Source of the DNA: Aliigemmobacter aestuarii
GTDB lineage: Bacteria > Pseudomonadota > Alphaproteobacteria > Rhodobacterales > Rhodobacteraceae
Length of the DNA: 64,000 bases
Reading direction: 5' to 3'
NCBI RefSeq assembly: GCF_004799285.1
Contig: NZ_SSND01000001.1
Location: forward strand, 1,674,001-1,738,000
A model generated the notes under the pieces. It was given only the letters and a program-made list of their open reading frames with translations. It made no database searches and had not been told where the DNA came from. Positions 18,720 to 28,693 of the stretch are shown here, one piece after another. The stretch's first letter is position 1. The number at the start of each line of letters is the position of its first letter. A program made the position numbers and the translations under genes.

Positions 18720-19580
18720 ATGGCGGTCTGGAACCTGGGTTCGGTCAACATCGACCATGTCTATCAGGTGCCGCACCTGCCCGCCCCGGGCGAAACGCTT
18801 GCGGCCCTGTCCTATTCGACCGGGCTGGGTGGAAAGGGCGCGAACCAGTCGGTCGCCGCCGCGCGCGCAGGGGCCGTGGTGCATCACATCGGGGCCGTCG
18901 GTCCCGATGCCGATCGGGTGCTGGCGCGGTTGCGTGCTTTTGGCGTTGGAACAGACGCCATCCGGATCACCGACACCCCCACAGGCCATGCGATCATCAC
19001 GGTCGATGCGCAGGCCGAGAACGCGATCATCCTGTTTCCGGGCGCCAATCTGCTGCCCGATCGCGATCAGGTGGAAGGCGCGCTGGCGGATGCAAGGGTC
19101 GGGGATTTCCTGCTTTTGCAGAACGAAACATCCGCCCAGGCCGAGGCGGCGCGGATCGGGCGGGAACGCGGCCTGCGCGTCGTCTATTCCGCCGCGCCGT
19201 TCGATGTTGATGCCGTGCGCGAGGTTCTGCCCTTTACCAACCTTCTGGTCATGAACGAAGGCGAGGCCGCGCAACTGCAAGCGGCGCTCGGGCAGGTTCC
19301 CCCGGTGGAACGGATCGTGACCCGCGGCGCAAAGGGGGCCGAATGGCATTCCCCGTCGGGCGAGGTGCTTTCGGTTCCCGCCTTTCGTGTCAGGCCCGTC
19401 GATACGACAGGGGCGGGCGACTGTTTCATCGGCAATCTCGTAGCCGCGCTGGATGCGGGGCTTTCCCGGCCCGAGGCGATGCGCCGCGCTTCGGCGGCTG
19501 CGGCGATCCAGGTGACACGCGCCGGCGCGGGCGAGGCCATGCCGGATGCCGCGGACGTCACCGCATTCCTGCAGGATTAG
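18720..19580 (+). CDS. PfkB-family sugar kinase (ribokinase-like)
   Basis: A 286-residue ATP-dependent carbohydrate kinase. It shows the N-terminal PfkB signature region GLGGKGANQSVAAARAGA and the C-terminal signature VRPVDTTGAGDCFIGNLVAAL, in which the Asp of GAGD is the catalytic base. The GG-N-Q motif and overall pattern are closest to ribokinase, but substrate cannot be assigned; no ribose transporter or regulator is adjacent. A G-rich ribosome site precedes the ATG. Probably cotranscribed with maeB (15-base gap). Converges on msrA with a three-base gap. Confidence 0.82.
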   Translation: MAVWNLGSVNIDHVYQVPHLPAPGETLAALSYSTGLGGKGANQSVAAARAGAVVHHIGAVGPDADRVLARLRAFGVGTDAIRITDTPTGHAIITVDAQAENAIILFPGANLLPDRDQVEGALADARVGDFLLLQNETSAQAEAARIGRERGLRVVYSAAPFDVDAVREVLPFTNLLVMNEGEAAQLQAALGQVPPVERIVTRGAKGAEWHSPSGEVLSVPAFRVRPVDTTGAGDCFIGNLVAALDAGLSRPEAMRRASAAAAIQVTRAGAGEAMPDAADVTAFLQD

Positions 19581-19583
19581 AGC

Positions 19584-20213
19584 CTATTTGGCAAAGGCCG
19601 CCGCCGATCCCCACAACTGCCTGACCCGCTGGTCGCGGCCGCAGGCCTCGCGATAGAACTTGTAGGCATTCGCTTTCGATTTCGGCCCGGCGCGTGTGAT
19701 CACGATGTCGCCGCTCTTGTAGTAATCCTGGTGATAGTCCTCGGCAGGCCAGAACCGGCCAGCGCCAAGAACCGGGGTCGCGATCTTTGCCCCCAGGTCG
19801 GCGCCCGCCTTTGCGATGGCGCGCCGCGCCGCGTCTTCCTGGGCCGCGTTCAAAGGAAAGATCGCCGTGCGATAGCTTTTTCCCCGGTCGCAGAACTGCC
19901 CTCCCGCATCGGTCGGATCGACCGACCGCAGGAACAGGTGCAGGATGTCGTCATAGCTGATCCGAGCGTTGTCAAAGGTGATCTCGACCGCCTCGTAATG
20001 TCCCGTCCTGCCTCCGGAAACCTGCTTGTATGTCGGGTTCTGTTCGGACCCGCCCGTATAGCCCGAAACGGCACCGATCACACCCGGCACCTTTTCGAAA
20101 TCGGCCTCGACGCACCAGAAGCACCCACCAGCGACAATGGCCTTTTCGGGTGCGGCATGGGCCGATGCCGCAAGCGCAGCGCACAAAATTCCTGATAACG
20201 CCAATATCTTCAT
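19584..20213 (-). CDS. msrA: Peptide-methionine (S)-S-oxide reductase MsrA, exported
   Basis: Repairs methionine-S-sulfoxide. The 209 residues start with a clear signal peptide ([20 protein letters not shown]), so it should act in the periplasm. The catalytic motif is [18 protein letters not shown], with [30 protein letters not shown] and AEDYHQDY following. A strong GGAGGTGTGA ribosome site precedes the ATG. It is divergent from the phosphomannomutase gene and monocistronic. Confidence 0.95.
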   Translation of the reverse strand: MKILALSGILCAALAASAHAAPEKAIVAGGCFWCVEADFEKVPGVIGAVSGYTGGSEQNPTYKQVSGGRTGHYEAVEITFDNARISYDDILHLFLRSVDPTDAGGQFCDRGKSYRTAIFPLNAAQEDAARRAIAKAGADLGAKIATPVLGAGRFWPAEDYHQDYYKSGDIVITRAGPKSKANAYKFYREACGRDQRVRQLWGSAAAFAK

Positions 20214-20357
20214 TCACACCTCCATCACGAAACCAAACCATGACGGCAAGTCCAACGCGCGGCAATTCACCCGTCGGTGACATCACGCGATCTTTATGTT
20301 CGCACCGGAAGCGTGCAGACTCGCCCATGTAGACAAAAGACTGACACGGCGAATGAG

Positions 20358-21728
20358 ATGAATCTGACCTGCTTCAAGGCCTATGACGTTCGCGGAAAGC
20401 TGGGCGTCGACCTGGACGAATCGGTTGCCTACCGGATCGGGCGGGCAACGGCAGAGGTGCTTGACGCGCGCACCATCGTGGTGGGTCGTGACGTCCGCGC
20501 ATCCTCGCAGGCGTTGATGGATGCGGTGGTCGAGGGCGTCCGCGATGCAGGCGCCGATGCGCTGGATCTCGGGCTTTGCGGCACGGAAGAGATGTATTTC
20601 GCGACCGCCCATCTGGATGCGGATGGCGGGATCGAAGTGACCGCCTCGCACAACCCGATGGATTACAACGGGATGAAGATGGTCAAGGCGGGGTCGGCAC
20701 CGCTTGGCCAGGACAGCGGCCTTGGGGCCATTCGCGCGCTGGCCGAAAGCGGCACGTTCCGCGCAGTGGGGGCGCGGGGTATGCTGCGCGACGTGTCGTC
20801 CTGCCGGGCGGCTTATGTGGACCGTGTCCTATCGATGGTCGACATCGCGCAACTGCGCCCGTTGCGGATACTGGTGAACGCAGGCAACGGTGCAGCCGGC
20901 CCGACCTTCGATGCCCTGGCCGATGGGTTGCGCGAACGGGGTGCGCCCCTGTCCTTCGTGCGGATGCACCATGACCCCGACGGCCAGTTCCCGAACGGCA
21001 TCCCGAACCCCCTTCTGCCCGAGAACCAGCCGGTGACCGCCGAAGCGGTGCGCCAGCACGGCGCGGATTTCGGGGTTGCCTGGGATGGCGACTTCGACCG
21101 GTGCTTCCTGTTCGATCACCTTGGCACCTTCGTGCCGGGCGAATACATCGTCGGGCTTCTGGCCGAGGTCTTCCTTGACCATCATCCCGGCGAGGCGATC
21201 GTGCACGATCCGCGGGTGGTCTGGAACACGCAGGATGTGATCCGGTCGGGCGGCGGGCGCGGGATCCAGTCGCGCACCGGCCACGCCTTCATGAAACAGA
21301 CGATGCGCGATCATGACGCGATCTATGGCGGCGAGATGTCGGCGCACCATTATTTCCGCGATTTCATGTATTGCGATTCCGGCATGATTCCCTGGCTTCT
21401 GATCGCCGAACTGATTGGCCGTCGCGGTGCTTCTCTGGCCGATCTTCTGGCCGACCGCATCGCGCGCTTTCCCTCGTCGGGCGAGATCAACTTTGCGCTG
21501 AAGGATCCAGCCGCGGCTGTTCGCCGCGTCCTGGATGCGTTCGAGGCAGAGGCGGAAAGCCGCGACGACAGTGACGGCGTCGGCCTATCGTTCCGGGACT
21601 GGCGGTTCAACCTGCGGTCATCGAACACCGAACCGCTCTTGCGCCTGAATGTCGAGGCGCGGGGCGATGCGCGGCGGGTTCAGGACGGGGTGGACAAGAT
21701 TGCTACGCTGATCCGGTCCGAAGCCTAG
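20358..21728 (+). CDS. manB: Phosphomannomutase/phosphoglucomutase (ManB/AlgC type)
   Basis: Interconverts hexose 6- and 1-phosphates, supplying GDP-mannose or UDP-glucose for surface polysaccharide. The 456 residues have KAYDVRGKLG at the N-terminus, the phosphoserine loop TASHNPMDYNGMK, metal-binding WDGDFDRCFLFD, the sugar-binding GGEMSAHHYFRDF and C-terminal RSSNTEPLLRLNVEA. I chose the ATG at MNLTCFKAYD because the preceding 27 open codons have no homology to the family. Its stop codon overlaps the convergent addA stop (CTAG shared). The symbol is by family resemblance. Confidence 0.88.
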   Translation: MNLTCFKAYDVRGKLGVDLDESVAYRIGRATAEVLDARTIVVGRDVRASSQALMDAVVEGVRDAGADALDLGLCGTEEMYFATAHLDADGGIEVTASHNPMDYNGMKMVKAGSAPLGQDSGLGAIRALAESGTFRAVGARGMLRDVSSCRAAYVDRVLSMVDIAQLRPLRILVNAGNGAAGPTFDALADGLRERGAPLSFVRMHHDPDGQFPNGIPNPLLPENQPVTAEAVRQHGADFGVAWDGDFDRCFLFDHLGTFVPGEYIVGLLAEVFLDHHPGEAIVHDPRVVWNTQDVIRSGGGRGIQSRTGHAFMKQTMRDHDAIYGGEMSAHHYFRDFMYCDSGMIPWLLIAELIGRRGASLADLLADRIARFPSSGEINFALKDPAAAVRRVLDAFEAEAESRDDSDGVGLSFRDWRFNLRSSNTEPLLRLNVEARGDARRVQDGVDKIATLIRSEA

Positions 21729-24700
21729 ACCGGCACTGGCATCAGGGTTGCCGTCCGCGTCCACAGAACGGCAACCTCGATCCGCCGGTCGGGGTAGATC
21801 TGCGCAAGCGCCGCAGCATAGGCCGCAAGCTGGCGGCGGATGCCGTCGGGCACTTCCTGGGCCTTGTCGGGAACGATCCGGTTCGACTTGAAGTCAACCG
21901 CCAGCACCCTTTCGGGTTCGACGACCAGACGGTCGATCGTGCCGGAAAGGCGCTGCCCCTCGAATTCGGCGGTGACGGCCACTTCGGCCAGCGTGCCGGG
22001 TTTGAAAAGCGGCGCAAGATGCGGCGCCATCAGGACCGGGCGCGCCTCGGCCAGCAGATCGTCGCTGTCGGGCGCATCCTCAAGCAGGCGCCGTGCCAGG
22101 GCGGGCCATTCGGCGGGGTCCGCGTCGGGCAGATGTTCCAGCAGCAGGTGCAGCCTTGTTCCGCGTTTCATCGACTCTTCGCTGCTGCCGTCGGTTTCGC
22201 CCGGCATCACCTTTGCCCCGCCAAGATCGGAGGGTGACAGCGGTCGGGGCGGGCGCGGGCTGTCGGGTGACTTCCGCCGCGCCCATTCGGGAAGCGGTGC
22301 CTCTGGCCGTGCATCCGCCACCGCCGCTGGCGTGCCGGTTGGCCAGGCGCCGGTTTCGTGGACAAGTCGGCCATCGGCGGCAGTGCGCGCGCCGAGCGTT
22401 TCCATCCCCTCGCGAACCAGGTTGTACCAGGCCATTTCGTCGCTCAACTTGCCGGTGGCGGCGACGATCAGGCGGCATTGCGCACGGGTCAGCGCGACAT
22501 AAAGCAGGCGAAGCTGTTCCTCGGCCTCGCGATCCTCGCGCAGGGCGCGGGCGGTCTCGATCTCGGGCGGCGAGGCTTTCTTGGGCATCCGCCAGGCAAT
22601 GGTTCCGTCTGCCAGACGGATCGCGACGCCGCGTTCCTGCCGGGTCCGGTCGGCCGTGTCGGGCAGGATGACGAAGGGCGCCTCAAGCCCCTTCGCGCCA
22701 TGCACCGTCATCACCCGGATCTGCTGGCCGACGCTGTCCATCTGCCGTTTCACGGTCACGTCGTCGGTGTGCAGCCATGTCAGGAAGCCGGTCAGGCTGG
22801 GCACGTCGTTGCGTTCGTAGGCGAGCGCCTGCGAAAGCAGTTCGTCCATCCCGTCCTCGGCCTCGGCGCCAAGACGCGCCAGAAGTTTCCGGCGTCCGTC
22901 GTGCCGCGTCAGGATCCGTTCGATCAGGTCATAGGGCCGCAGGAAATCGGCCTGATCGCGCAGGTCGGTCAGGATGGCCATCGTTTCGCCGTGGTCGTCG
23001 GCCTTTTCGCGCAGCGCTTGCCAGAGGTATCCCTCGCGCCCTTGCGCCAGCCTGAAAAGATCGTCTTCCGTCCAGCCGAACAGGGGCGAGCGCAGCGCCG
23101 CGGCCAGCGACAGATCGTCCTCGGGCGTGGCCAGAACGGAAAGGACGGCGGCGAGGTCCTTCACCGCCAGTTCCCCGCCCAGTTTCAGCCGGTCCGCCCC
23201 GGCGATGGGAAGGCCGGCCTTCTTGCAGGCGCGGATGATTTCGGAAAAGAGCGGCGAACGCCGCCGCACGAGGATCAGGAAATCGCCCGCATGGGCAGGG
23301 CGGAACCCCCCCTTGACCGGCACCTGCACGCCTGCCGCCAGCAGCGCCCCGATTTCCTCGGCAATCTCGCGAGCGAGGCGGGCGATGTGGTGTTCCTCGC
23401 CGATGATGTCGACCGGGTCCCACCATTCCTCTTTCTCGGCCTTGCCCGAGGGCGGGATCGGAGGCCAAAGCTCCACCCGCCCGGGCATCCCGGAATTGAA
23501 GGCAAGGTGGTGGCATTGTCCGCCCAGGCCACGACCGCTGTGCCGGGCAAAGACCGCATCGACGAGATCGAGGATCGCGGGAGAGGACCGGAACGAATAT
23601 TCCAGATCGAGCGACTGGATCGGCTGGCCGATTTCCGAAAACCGCTGGCGGAAATGCCCCTGCATCCGGTCGAACGCCTGAAGATCGGCGCCCTGGAAGG
23701 AATAGATGGATTGCTTCTTGTCGCCCACGACAAAGACCGTGCGGGCGATGTCGCGCGCGCCCTGGCCTGCGGTGAATTCCCGTGCCAGCAGTTCGATCAC
23801 GCGCCATTGCTGGGGCGAGGTGTCCTGCGCTTCGTCCACAAGAATGTGGTCGATGCCGCCATCCAGGCGGAACAGCACCCATTGAGCCACCGCCGGATCG
23901 GTCAAGAGCGCCACCGCCTTGGCGATCAGGTCATCGAAATCCAGCGCGGCGCGGTTCGCCTTGCGCCGGTCGTATTCCTGCAGGAACACGTGCGCGAACC
24001 GGTGCAGAGCCAGGCTTTTCTCGGCGGCTTCAAGCGCGATGCGCCTTGGCCGCGCGGCTTCGACGCGCCGCATCAGCTGTTCGAACCGGTCGGCCAGTGC
24101 GCCAAGACGATTGCGGGTGTCCTTTGTGGGAACCGACCCCACCTTTGCCGAATAGGGCGATTGTGCCGTCTCACCCGTGAGGACGATCCGTTCCAGATCG
24201 GCCAACGTCCTTGTCGTCGGCGCATCGAGGCGCAATGCAGCAAGGTTTTCTGCCGTCCTTGCGTCCGTGATCTTGGCGCTGGCCAGAAGGATGGGGCGCA
24301 TCGCGGCAATCAGGCTGGCCTCGTCGCCCAGAAACACCTCGGCCAGAAGGGTTTCGGCCGTGAACCCTGAGGGCAGGCCCATCCGGGCGCGCCAATGATC
24401 AAGGTCGGCAGGCGCCGTGAAGCCCGCCCGATCGGCCACGATGGATTGCGCGACCTCGGAAAAATCCTCGCCCGAATAGACAGCGGCAAGGTCCTCGACC
24501 AGATCGGGCGCGATCGACGCGGCCATCTCGGTGACGATTTCCTGCATCATCAGGCTGGCCGCGCGTTCGTCCATTTCGGTGAACTGCGGCGAGATGCGCG
24601 CCTCGAGCGGGAACCGCCGCAGAAGCGAGGCGCAGAAGGAATGGATCGTCTGGATGCGCAGGCCGCCCGGCGTTTCGATGGCACGCGCGAACAGCCGCCG

Positions 24701-25021
24701 TGCATCCGCCAGCAGGGCTGGGCGGGGTGCGATCTCGACGCCCAGTTCGGCCAGCCGGTCAGACAGGGCGGCATCGGGCAGCATCGCCCATTCGCCGAGC
24801 GTCCGGAACAGGCGGTTCTGCATCTCGGTCGCGGCGGCCTTGGTGTAGGTCAGACACAGGATGCGTGCCGGGTCGGTCCCGTCCAGCAGAAGCCGCGCCA
24901 CACGGTCGGTCAGAACGCGCGTCTTGCCCGACCCGGCATTGGCCGAAAGCCAGGTCGATTGTGCCGGATCGGCGGCCCGGATCTGCCGTTCGGTTGCGTC
25001 ATTGGGGCGGGGTCGCGTCAT
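21725..25021 (-). CDS. addA: ATP-dependent helicase/nuclease subunit AddA
   Basis: Motor and nuclease subunit of AddAB, which processes double-strand breaks for RecA loading. The 1098 residues contain UvrD-like helicase motifs: Walker A SANAGSGKTRVLTDRVARLL, ILCLTYTKAAATEMQNR, DHILVDEAQDTSPQQW and VMTVHGAKGLEAPFVILPD. A RecB-type nuclease domain closes the protein (GTRLHLLLEHL, catalytic VLAVDFKSNRIVPD). The chosen ATG overlaps the addB stop (ATGA); 13 earlier open codons are inside addB. It converges on the phosphomannomutase gene. Confidence 0.96.
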   Translation of the reverse strand: MTRPRPNDATERQIRAADPAQSTWLSANAGSGKTRVLTDRVARLLLDGTDPARILCLTYTKAAATEMQNRLFRTLGEWAMLPDAALSDRLAELGVEIAPRPALLADARRLFARAIETPGGLRIQTIHSFCASLLRRFPLEARISPQFTEMDERAASLMMQEIVTEMAASIAPDLVEDLAAVYSGEDFSEVAQSIVADRAGFTAPADLDHWRARMGLPSGFTAETLLAEVFLGDEASLIAAMRPILLASAKITDARTAENLAALRLDAPTTRTLADLERIVLTGETAQSPYSAKVGSVPTKDTRNRLGALADRFEQLMRRVEAARPRRIALEAAEKSLALHRFAHVFLQEYDRRKANRAALDFDDLIAKAVALLTDPAVAQWVLFRLDGGIDHILVDEAQDTSPQQWRVIELLAREFTAGQGARDIARTVFVVGDKKQSIYSFQGADLQAFDRMQGHFRQRFSEIGQPIQSLDLEYSFRSSPAILDLVDAVFARHSGRGLGGQCHHLAFNSGMPGRVELWPPIPPSGKAEKEEWWDPVDIIGEEHHIARLAREIAEEIGALLAAGVQVPVKGGFRPAHAGDFLILVRRRSPLFSEIIRACKKAGLPIAGADRLKLGGELAVKDLAAVLSVLATPEDDLSLAAALRSPLFGWTEDDLFRLAQGREGYLWQALREKADDHGETMAILTDLRDQADFLRPYDLIERILTRHDGRRKLLARLGAEAEDGMDELLSQALAYERNDVPSLTGFLTWLHTDDVTVKRQMDSVGQQIRVMTVHGAKGLEAPFVILPDTADRTRQERGVAIRLADGTIAWRMPKKASPPEIETARALREDREAEEQLRLLYVALTRAQCRLIVAATGKLSDEMAWYNLVREGMETLGARTAADGRLVHETGAWPTGTPAAVADARPEAPLPEWARRKSPDSPRPPRPLSPSDLGGAKVMPGETDGSSEESMKRGTRLHLLLEHLPDADPAEWPALARRLLEDAPDSDDLLAEARPVLMAPHLAPLFKPGTLAEVAVTAEFEGQRLSGTIDRLVVEPERVLAVDFKSNRIVPDKAQEVPDGIRRQLAAYAAALAQIYPDRRIEVAVLWTRTATLMPVPV

Positions 25022-27996
25022 CCCACATCCTCCGGTCCGGGCGCATCGCCCATGCCCCATTCGCCGTAGCGGGCGAGATGGTCATAGTCGCCCGCCTCGT
25101 CGGCCTTGGCCGGGGCGCGCCGCGAGGTATAGCCCTGATCGGCCTGCATGTAGCGCCGGATCAGCCGGATCAGATCGGCCCAGACCGTTTCCAGCGTGGC
25201 CGCATCGACATCGGGTTCCGAAATTTCCGGTGAAGCCCCAAGGCCGACATAGGTGGCGCGCGCTGGTTCGACCGGGCCGAGTTCCGAGAACGCCCCACGA
25301 GTGGCCATCGCGGCCTCGATCAGCAACTGCTTTTCGAAATGCTTCTGTGCGTCGGCGCTGGGCGGGTTGCCCGTCTTGTAGTCGATCAGGTGGATGCGTC
25401 CGTCGGGCAGCAGGTCGATGCGGTCCGGCTGTGCGGTCAGCGTGAAATCCAGCGGATCAAGCCGGACCTTGCCGCGCGTTTCCAGAACGACCGGCGTGCC
25501 GCCGTGGCGTTCGTCCTGATCCAGAAAGAAATCTGCCGCGCGCGCCAACCGGGCCTGCCACAGGGCGCGGGCATCGGGCCATGGCACCTCGGATTCCAGA
25601 ACCCGGTGGGTGATATCCATCAGCCGGGCGCGCGCCATCTCGCGCGGTTCGCCTGCGGTCGCGTGCTTGCGGCGTTCGCGCACATAGGCTTCGAGGATCA
25701 GGTGCAGAACCGATCCACGCAGCCGCGCATCGGGGGATTGCGTCAGCGGATCCAACGGCGACAGGCGCAGGACGTGCCGCGCATAAACTGCATAGGGGTC
25801 GCGGATCAGCCGGGCGATCGTGGTGACGGAAAGCCGGTCGGGCCGCGCCGCCACGGGGGGGCGGGGCGAAGGGCGTGGCGCCGGGGCCAGCGCGGTTTCC
25901 GGCCTTTCCAGAAGGCGGGCCCGGTCAAGCCACAGGCGCCCCCGGTCGCGCATCGCAGCCAGCGCCTCGGGGCCGCGCCGGTCGGGCAGGCCTGCCATCA
26001 GGTTGGAAAGCCGGTTCAACCAGCGCGAAGGCACCGTTTGCGCCTCGGCGTCGCGCACCGACCGGGAAAGGACAACGCGCGGCGCGGCGATGGCCTGCTG
26101 AAAATCATGCGCCGAAAGCCCGATCCGGCGTTCCGGCAACAAAAGGCCCGCAGCCAGGCGCATCTGCCGGTTCAGCCATGGATCGGGGGGCGGAAGCTGC
26201 GGCCAGATCCCGTCGTTCAGCCCTGCGAGCAGCACCAGATCGGCACCCTGAACGCGCGCCTCCAGCGTGCCCCAGATCATGATCCGGGGATGCGCCACGA
26301 CATCCTCGCGCACCTCGCCGCGCGCGATAAGCGCATCAAGAAGGTTGCGGTATTCCGCGTTCGTCATCGTCCCGCCGTGGGGGGCCTCGGTGGCCAGGTT
26401 ATCCATCAGGCTGCGGGCCATTTCGCCCGCTTCCCTGACCCAGAGCGACGATGGCGCGCTGCCCGGACCCTGCGCCAGCAGTTCGGCCAGCGCCAGGTGC
26501 CGCGCCACATGGTCGGACAGTTCGATCGGGCCCGTCTCGCCCTCCGGATCGGCCAGCGCCGAAAGGACACGCCCGATCCATTCGCACCAGGGCGCGACCC
26601 GTTCGGGCGTGCGTTGCGCATTGCCCCATGCCGATACTGTCTGTGCCGTGGGGAAGGCGGGGCCGTGCTTGCGGATATGCAGTTCCAGATCGCGCGAGAA
26701 CAGAAGGTGCTGGCCCCGGTCGGCCCCGGTCGCCGTCAGCGGGTGTTTCAGCAGGATCAGCAGATCCTCGCCCGTGATCCGCTGGCCGAACAGGCCGGCC
26801 AGATGCCGCAACAGCCTGCCCGGCGGCGTCAGTCCAAGCGGACGGCCGGCGGAATCGTCGGGCCGGATGCCCCAGCGATCCAGCGCCGCGGTCACCATCC
26901 GCGTCAGCCCGCGATCCGGGGTGATAAGGGCGACGCGGATATCGCTTTCGGCCGCCTCGCGCAGGATCAGTGCCAGCGCCAGCGCCTCTTGCCGGGGGTT
27001 TTCGGCCTCGATCAGGGTCATGTCTTCGGTCGCGGACGGCAGATCATCCAGCGTTGCGCCTTCGGCAATCCACTGGTCGGTGATCGGAGCGGGGCGCAGG
27101 GCCAGGGACACCAGCCTGTTGCGCGACGGGGCGGGGGCCCGCGCCGCCACCCACGGGCGAATGTCGGCGTGGCCGATTCCCATCATCTGCACCAGCCGAT
27201 GGAACCGGTATTGCGGGTGATCCTCGGCGGTCAGCGCGTCTTCCAGCCGGTCCCAGACGCTGGCCGGTGTGGCGTCGTCATATCCGGGCAGGACGATGGC
27301 ACCCTGCGGAAGGCCCGCCACAAGCCGCATCAACGCCGCCGTGGTGCCGCGCGACCCGGTGGAGCCTGCAATCACCACGGGATCGGCGGGCGGTGTCAGC
27401 TTCCACACCCCGGCCAGCGCCTCGACCGTGCGGCGCAATTGCATCTGCGCATCCGGCGCGGCGCCATCGGTGAAAAGCGGAACGACGATGTTCAGGATCT
27501 TCTGCGTGCGCTGCCAGTGGGCCGAATGCTGCGAGACATCCAGCCCCATGACGGTTTCCGGCAGCACGCCTTCGCCCTGCATCTCGTCGATCAGGTCGGC
27601 CAGACTGTCGGCCAGATCATAGGCCGCGCTGGCCGGGGCCAAGTCAGGCTCCACCGCCAGCAGGCGGCGGACAAGCTGCGCGATCTCGAGCCTGCGGCGA
27701 AGGGTTGGCACCGGGGCCGCGATGCCGGCGCGGGCCGCTTCGGGCGCAAGATCGGTGACAAGACGGATGCGCGGCAGGAAACCCGCGCCCTCGGCCGACA
27801 TCAGATCGACGATGCGGCGGCGCATGCGTTCGGTGTTCACGAACAGGGTGATGCGCGCCATCGCCTCGGGCGGCTGGCCCTGAAGGCGCGCGCGCAGCCC
27901 CGCGATCAGGAGGCGCGGGAAATCGACGCCGGGCGGCAGGCAGAACAGGCGCGGCCCGGTCGCCTCGGCCCCGGTGAACAGCCGCGCCCTATCCAT
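25018..27996 (-). CDS. addB: Double-strand break repair protein AddB (alphaproteobacterial type)
   Basis: Partner of AddA. The 992 residues have a helicase-like fold without a recognisable Walker A in the N-terminal region (LFCLPPGVDFPRLLIAGLRA), as is usual for alphaproteobacterial AddB. A C-terminal RecB-family nuclease domain carries the catalytic HLIDYKTGNPPSAD. The recognition and scaffold regions are otherwise hard to annotate by eye. I chose the start MDRARLFTG, which overlaps the murU end by eight bases; the frame is open 34 codons further into murU without AddB-like sequence. Confidence 0.94.
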   Translation of the reverse strand: MDRARLFTGAEATGPRLFCLPPGVDFPRLLIAGLRARLQGQPPEAMARITLFVNTERMRRRIVDLMSAEGAGFLPRIRLVTDLAPEAARAGIAAPVPTLRRRLEIAQLVRRLLAVEPDLAPASAAYDLADSLADLIDEMQGEGVLPETVMGLDVSQHSAHWQRTQKILNIVVPLFTDGAAPDAQMQLRRTVEALAGVWKLTPPADPVVIAGSTGSRGTTAALMRLVAGLPQGAIVLPGYDDATPASVWDRLEDALTAEDHPQYRFHRLVQMMGIGHADIRPWVAARAPAPSRNRLVSLALRPAPITDQWIAEGATLDDLPSATEDMTLIEAENPRQEALALALILREAAESDIRVALITPDRGLTRMVTAALDRWGIRPDDSAGRPLGLTPPGRLLRHLAGLFGQRITGEDLLILLKHPLTATGADRGQHLLFSRDLELHIRKHGPAFPTAQTVSAWGNAQRTPERVAPWCEWIGRVLSALADPEGETGPIELSDHVARHLALAELLAQGPGSAPSSLWVREAGEMARSLMDNLATEAPHGGTMTNAEYRNLLDALIARGEVREDVVAHPRIMIWGTLEARVQGADLVLLAGLNDGIWPQLPPPDPWLNRQMRLAAGLLLPERRIGLSAHDFQQAIAAPRVVLSRSVRDAEAQTVPSRWLNRLSNLMAGLPDRRGPEALAAMRDRGRLWLDRARLLERPETALAPAPRPSPRPPVAARPDRLSVTTIARLIRDPYAVYARHVLRLSPLDPLTQSPDARLRGSVLHLILEAYVRERRKHATAGEPREMARARLMDITHRVLESEVPWPDARALWQARLARAADFFLDQDERHGGTPVVLETRGKVRLDPLDFTLTAQPDRIDLLPDGRIHLIDYKTGNPPSADAQKHFEKQLLIEAAMATRGAFSELGPVEPARATYVGLGASPEISEPDVDAATLETVWADLIRLIRRYMQADQGYTSRRAPAKADEAGDYDHLARYGEWGMGDAPGPEDVG

Positions 27997-28693
27997 CGGC
28001 TTCGGCCAGCATCTGTTCGGCCTCGGCGATGCCGCCGGGGTGGCCCACGTCGCACCAGAGCCCGTTGTGCACCAGACCGAAGGCTCGACCTTCTGCAATC
28101 GCCTGATCCCACAGCCGGTTCAGCGAAAAGACCCGGTCGGGGATCGCCGACAGCCCATCGGTCTTGAGGATCTGCGCGCCCAGATAGGTCAGGCCCGGCT
28201 GGCCACCGGCGCGCCGGATGCGCCCGGCCTGATCCATGACGAAATCGCCCGTGCCCCGGTGCCCGCGCGTCAGCGGTGCGGGCAGCAGCAGCAAGAGCGC
28301 ATCCATTTCTGCGGGGTCCCAGGCCTGCAGCAACTGGATCAGTGGGTTCTGCCCGGTCCAGACGGCATCCGAATTCAGGGTCAGGACCGGGCCGCGCCCC
28401 AGAAGTGGAAGCGCCTGTTTCAGCCCGCCGCCCGTTTCCAGAATTTCATCCGCTTCGTGCGACAGGGCGATGTCGGGGCGCGTGCCAAGGTGCCGGACGA
28501 TCTGATCGGCCAGGTAATGGGTGTTGACCACGATCCGCCCGATCCCGGCCGCATCGGCCAGATCCAGCGCATGATCCAGCAGCGCCGCGTCGTTGACGCG
28601 GATCAGCGGCTTTGGCTGTGCGCGGGTCAGTTCGCCCATTCGGGTTCCGAACCCGGCGGCAAAGACCATGATCGCATTCACGTCCTGCGGCAT
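27989..28693 (-). CDS. murU: N-acetylmuramate alpha-1-phosphate uridylyltransferase MurU-like
   Basis: Nucleotidyltransferase of 234 residues with the signature MVFAAGFGTRMGELTRAQPK, the LNSDAVW metal-binding motif, ETGGGLKQALPLLG and a C-terminal WCDVGHPGGIAEAE. Next to the AmgK-like kinase it should convert MurNAc-1-phosphate to UDP-MurNAc in peptidoglycan recycling, bypassing fosfomycin-sensitive synthesis. The sugar specificity is inferred from this pairing. The ATG overlaps the upstream gene by 16 bases; a GTG at 28681 would give the GTGA four-base overlap typical of the window and is an alternative start. Confidence 0.85.
   Translation of the reverse strand: MPQDVNAIMVFAAGFGTRMGELTRAQPKPLIRVNDAALLDHALDLADAAGIGRIVVNTHYLADQIVRHLGTRPDIALSHEADEILETGGGLKQALPLLGRGPVLTLNSDAVWTGQNPLIQLLQAWDPAEMDALLLLLPAPLTRGHRGTGDFVMDQAGRIRRAGGQPGLTYLGAQILKTDGLSAIPDRVFSLNRLWDQAIAEGRAFGLVHNGLWCDVGHPGGIAEAEQMLAEADG

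Noticed and set aside
22358-24370. A 670-codon frame antisense to addA
   Set aside because: Composition rich in Gly/Arg/Gln/His without motifs; opposite a gene with full helicase and nuclease motifs.
25339-28167. A 942-codon frame antisense to addB and murU
   Set aside because: Shadow frame produced by GC-rich codon usage; no family resemblance, and it spans two real genes.
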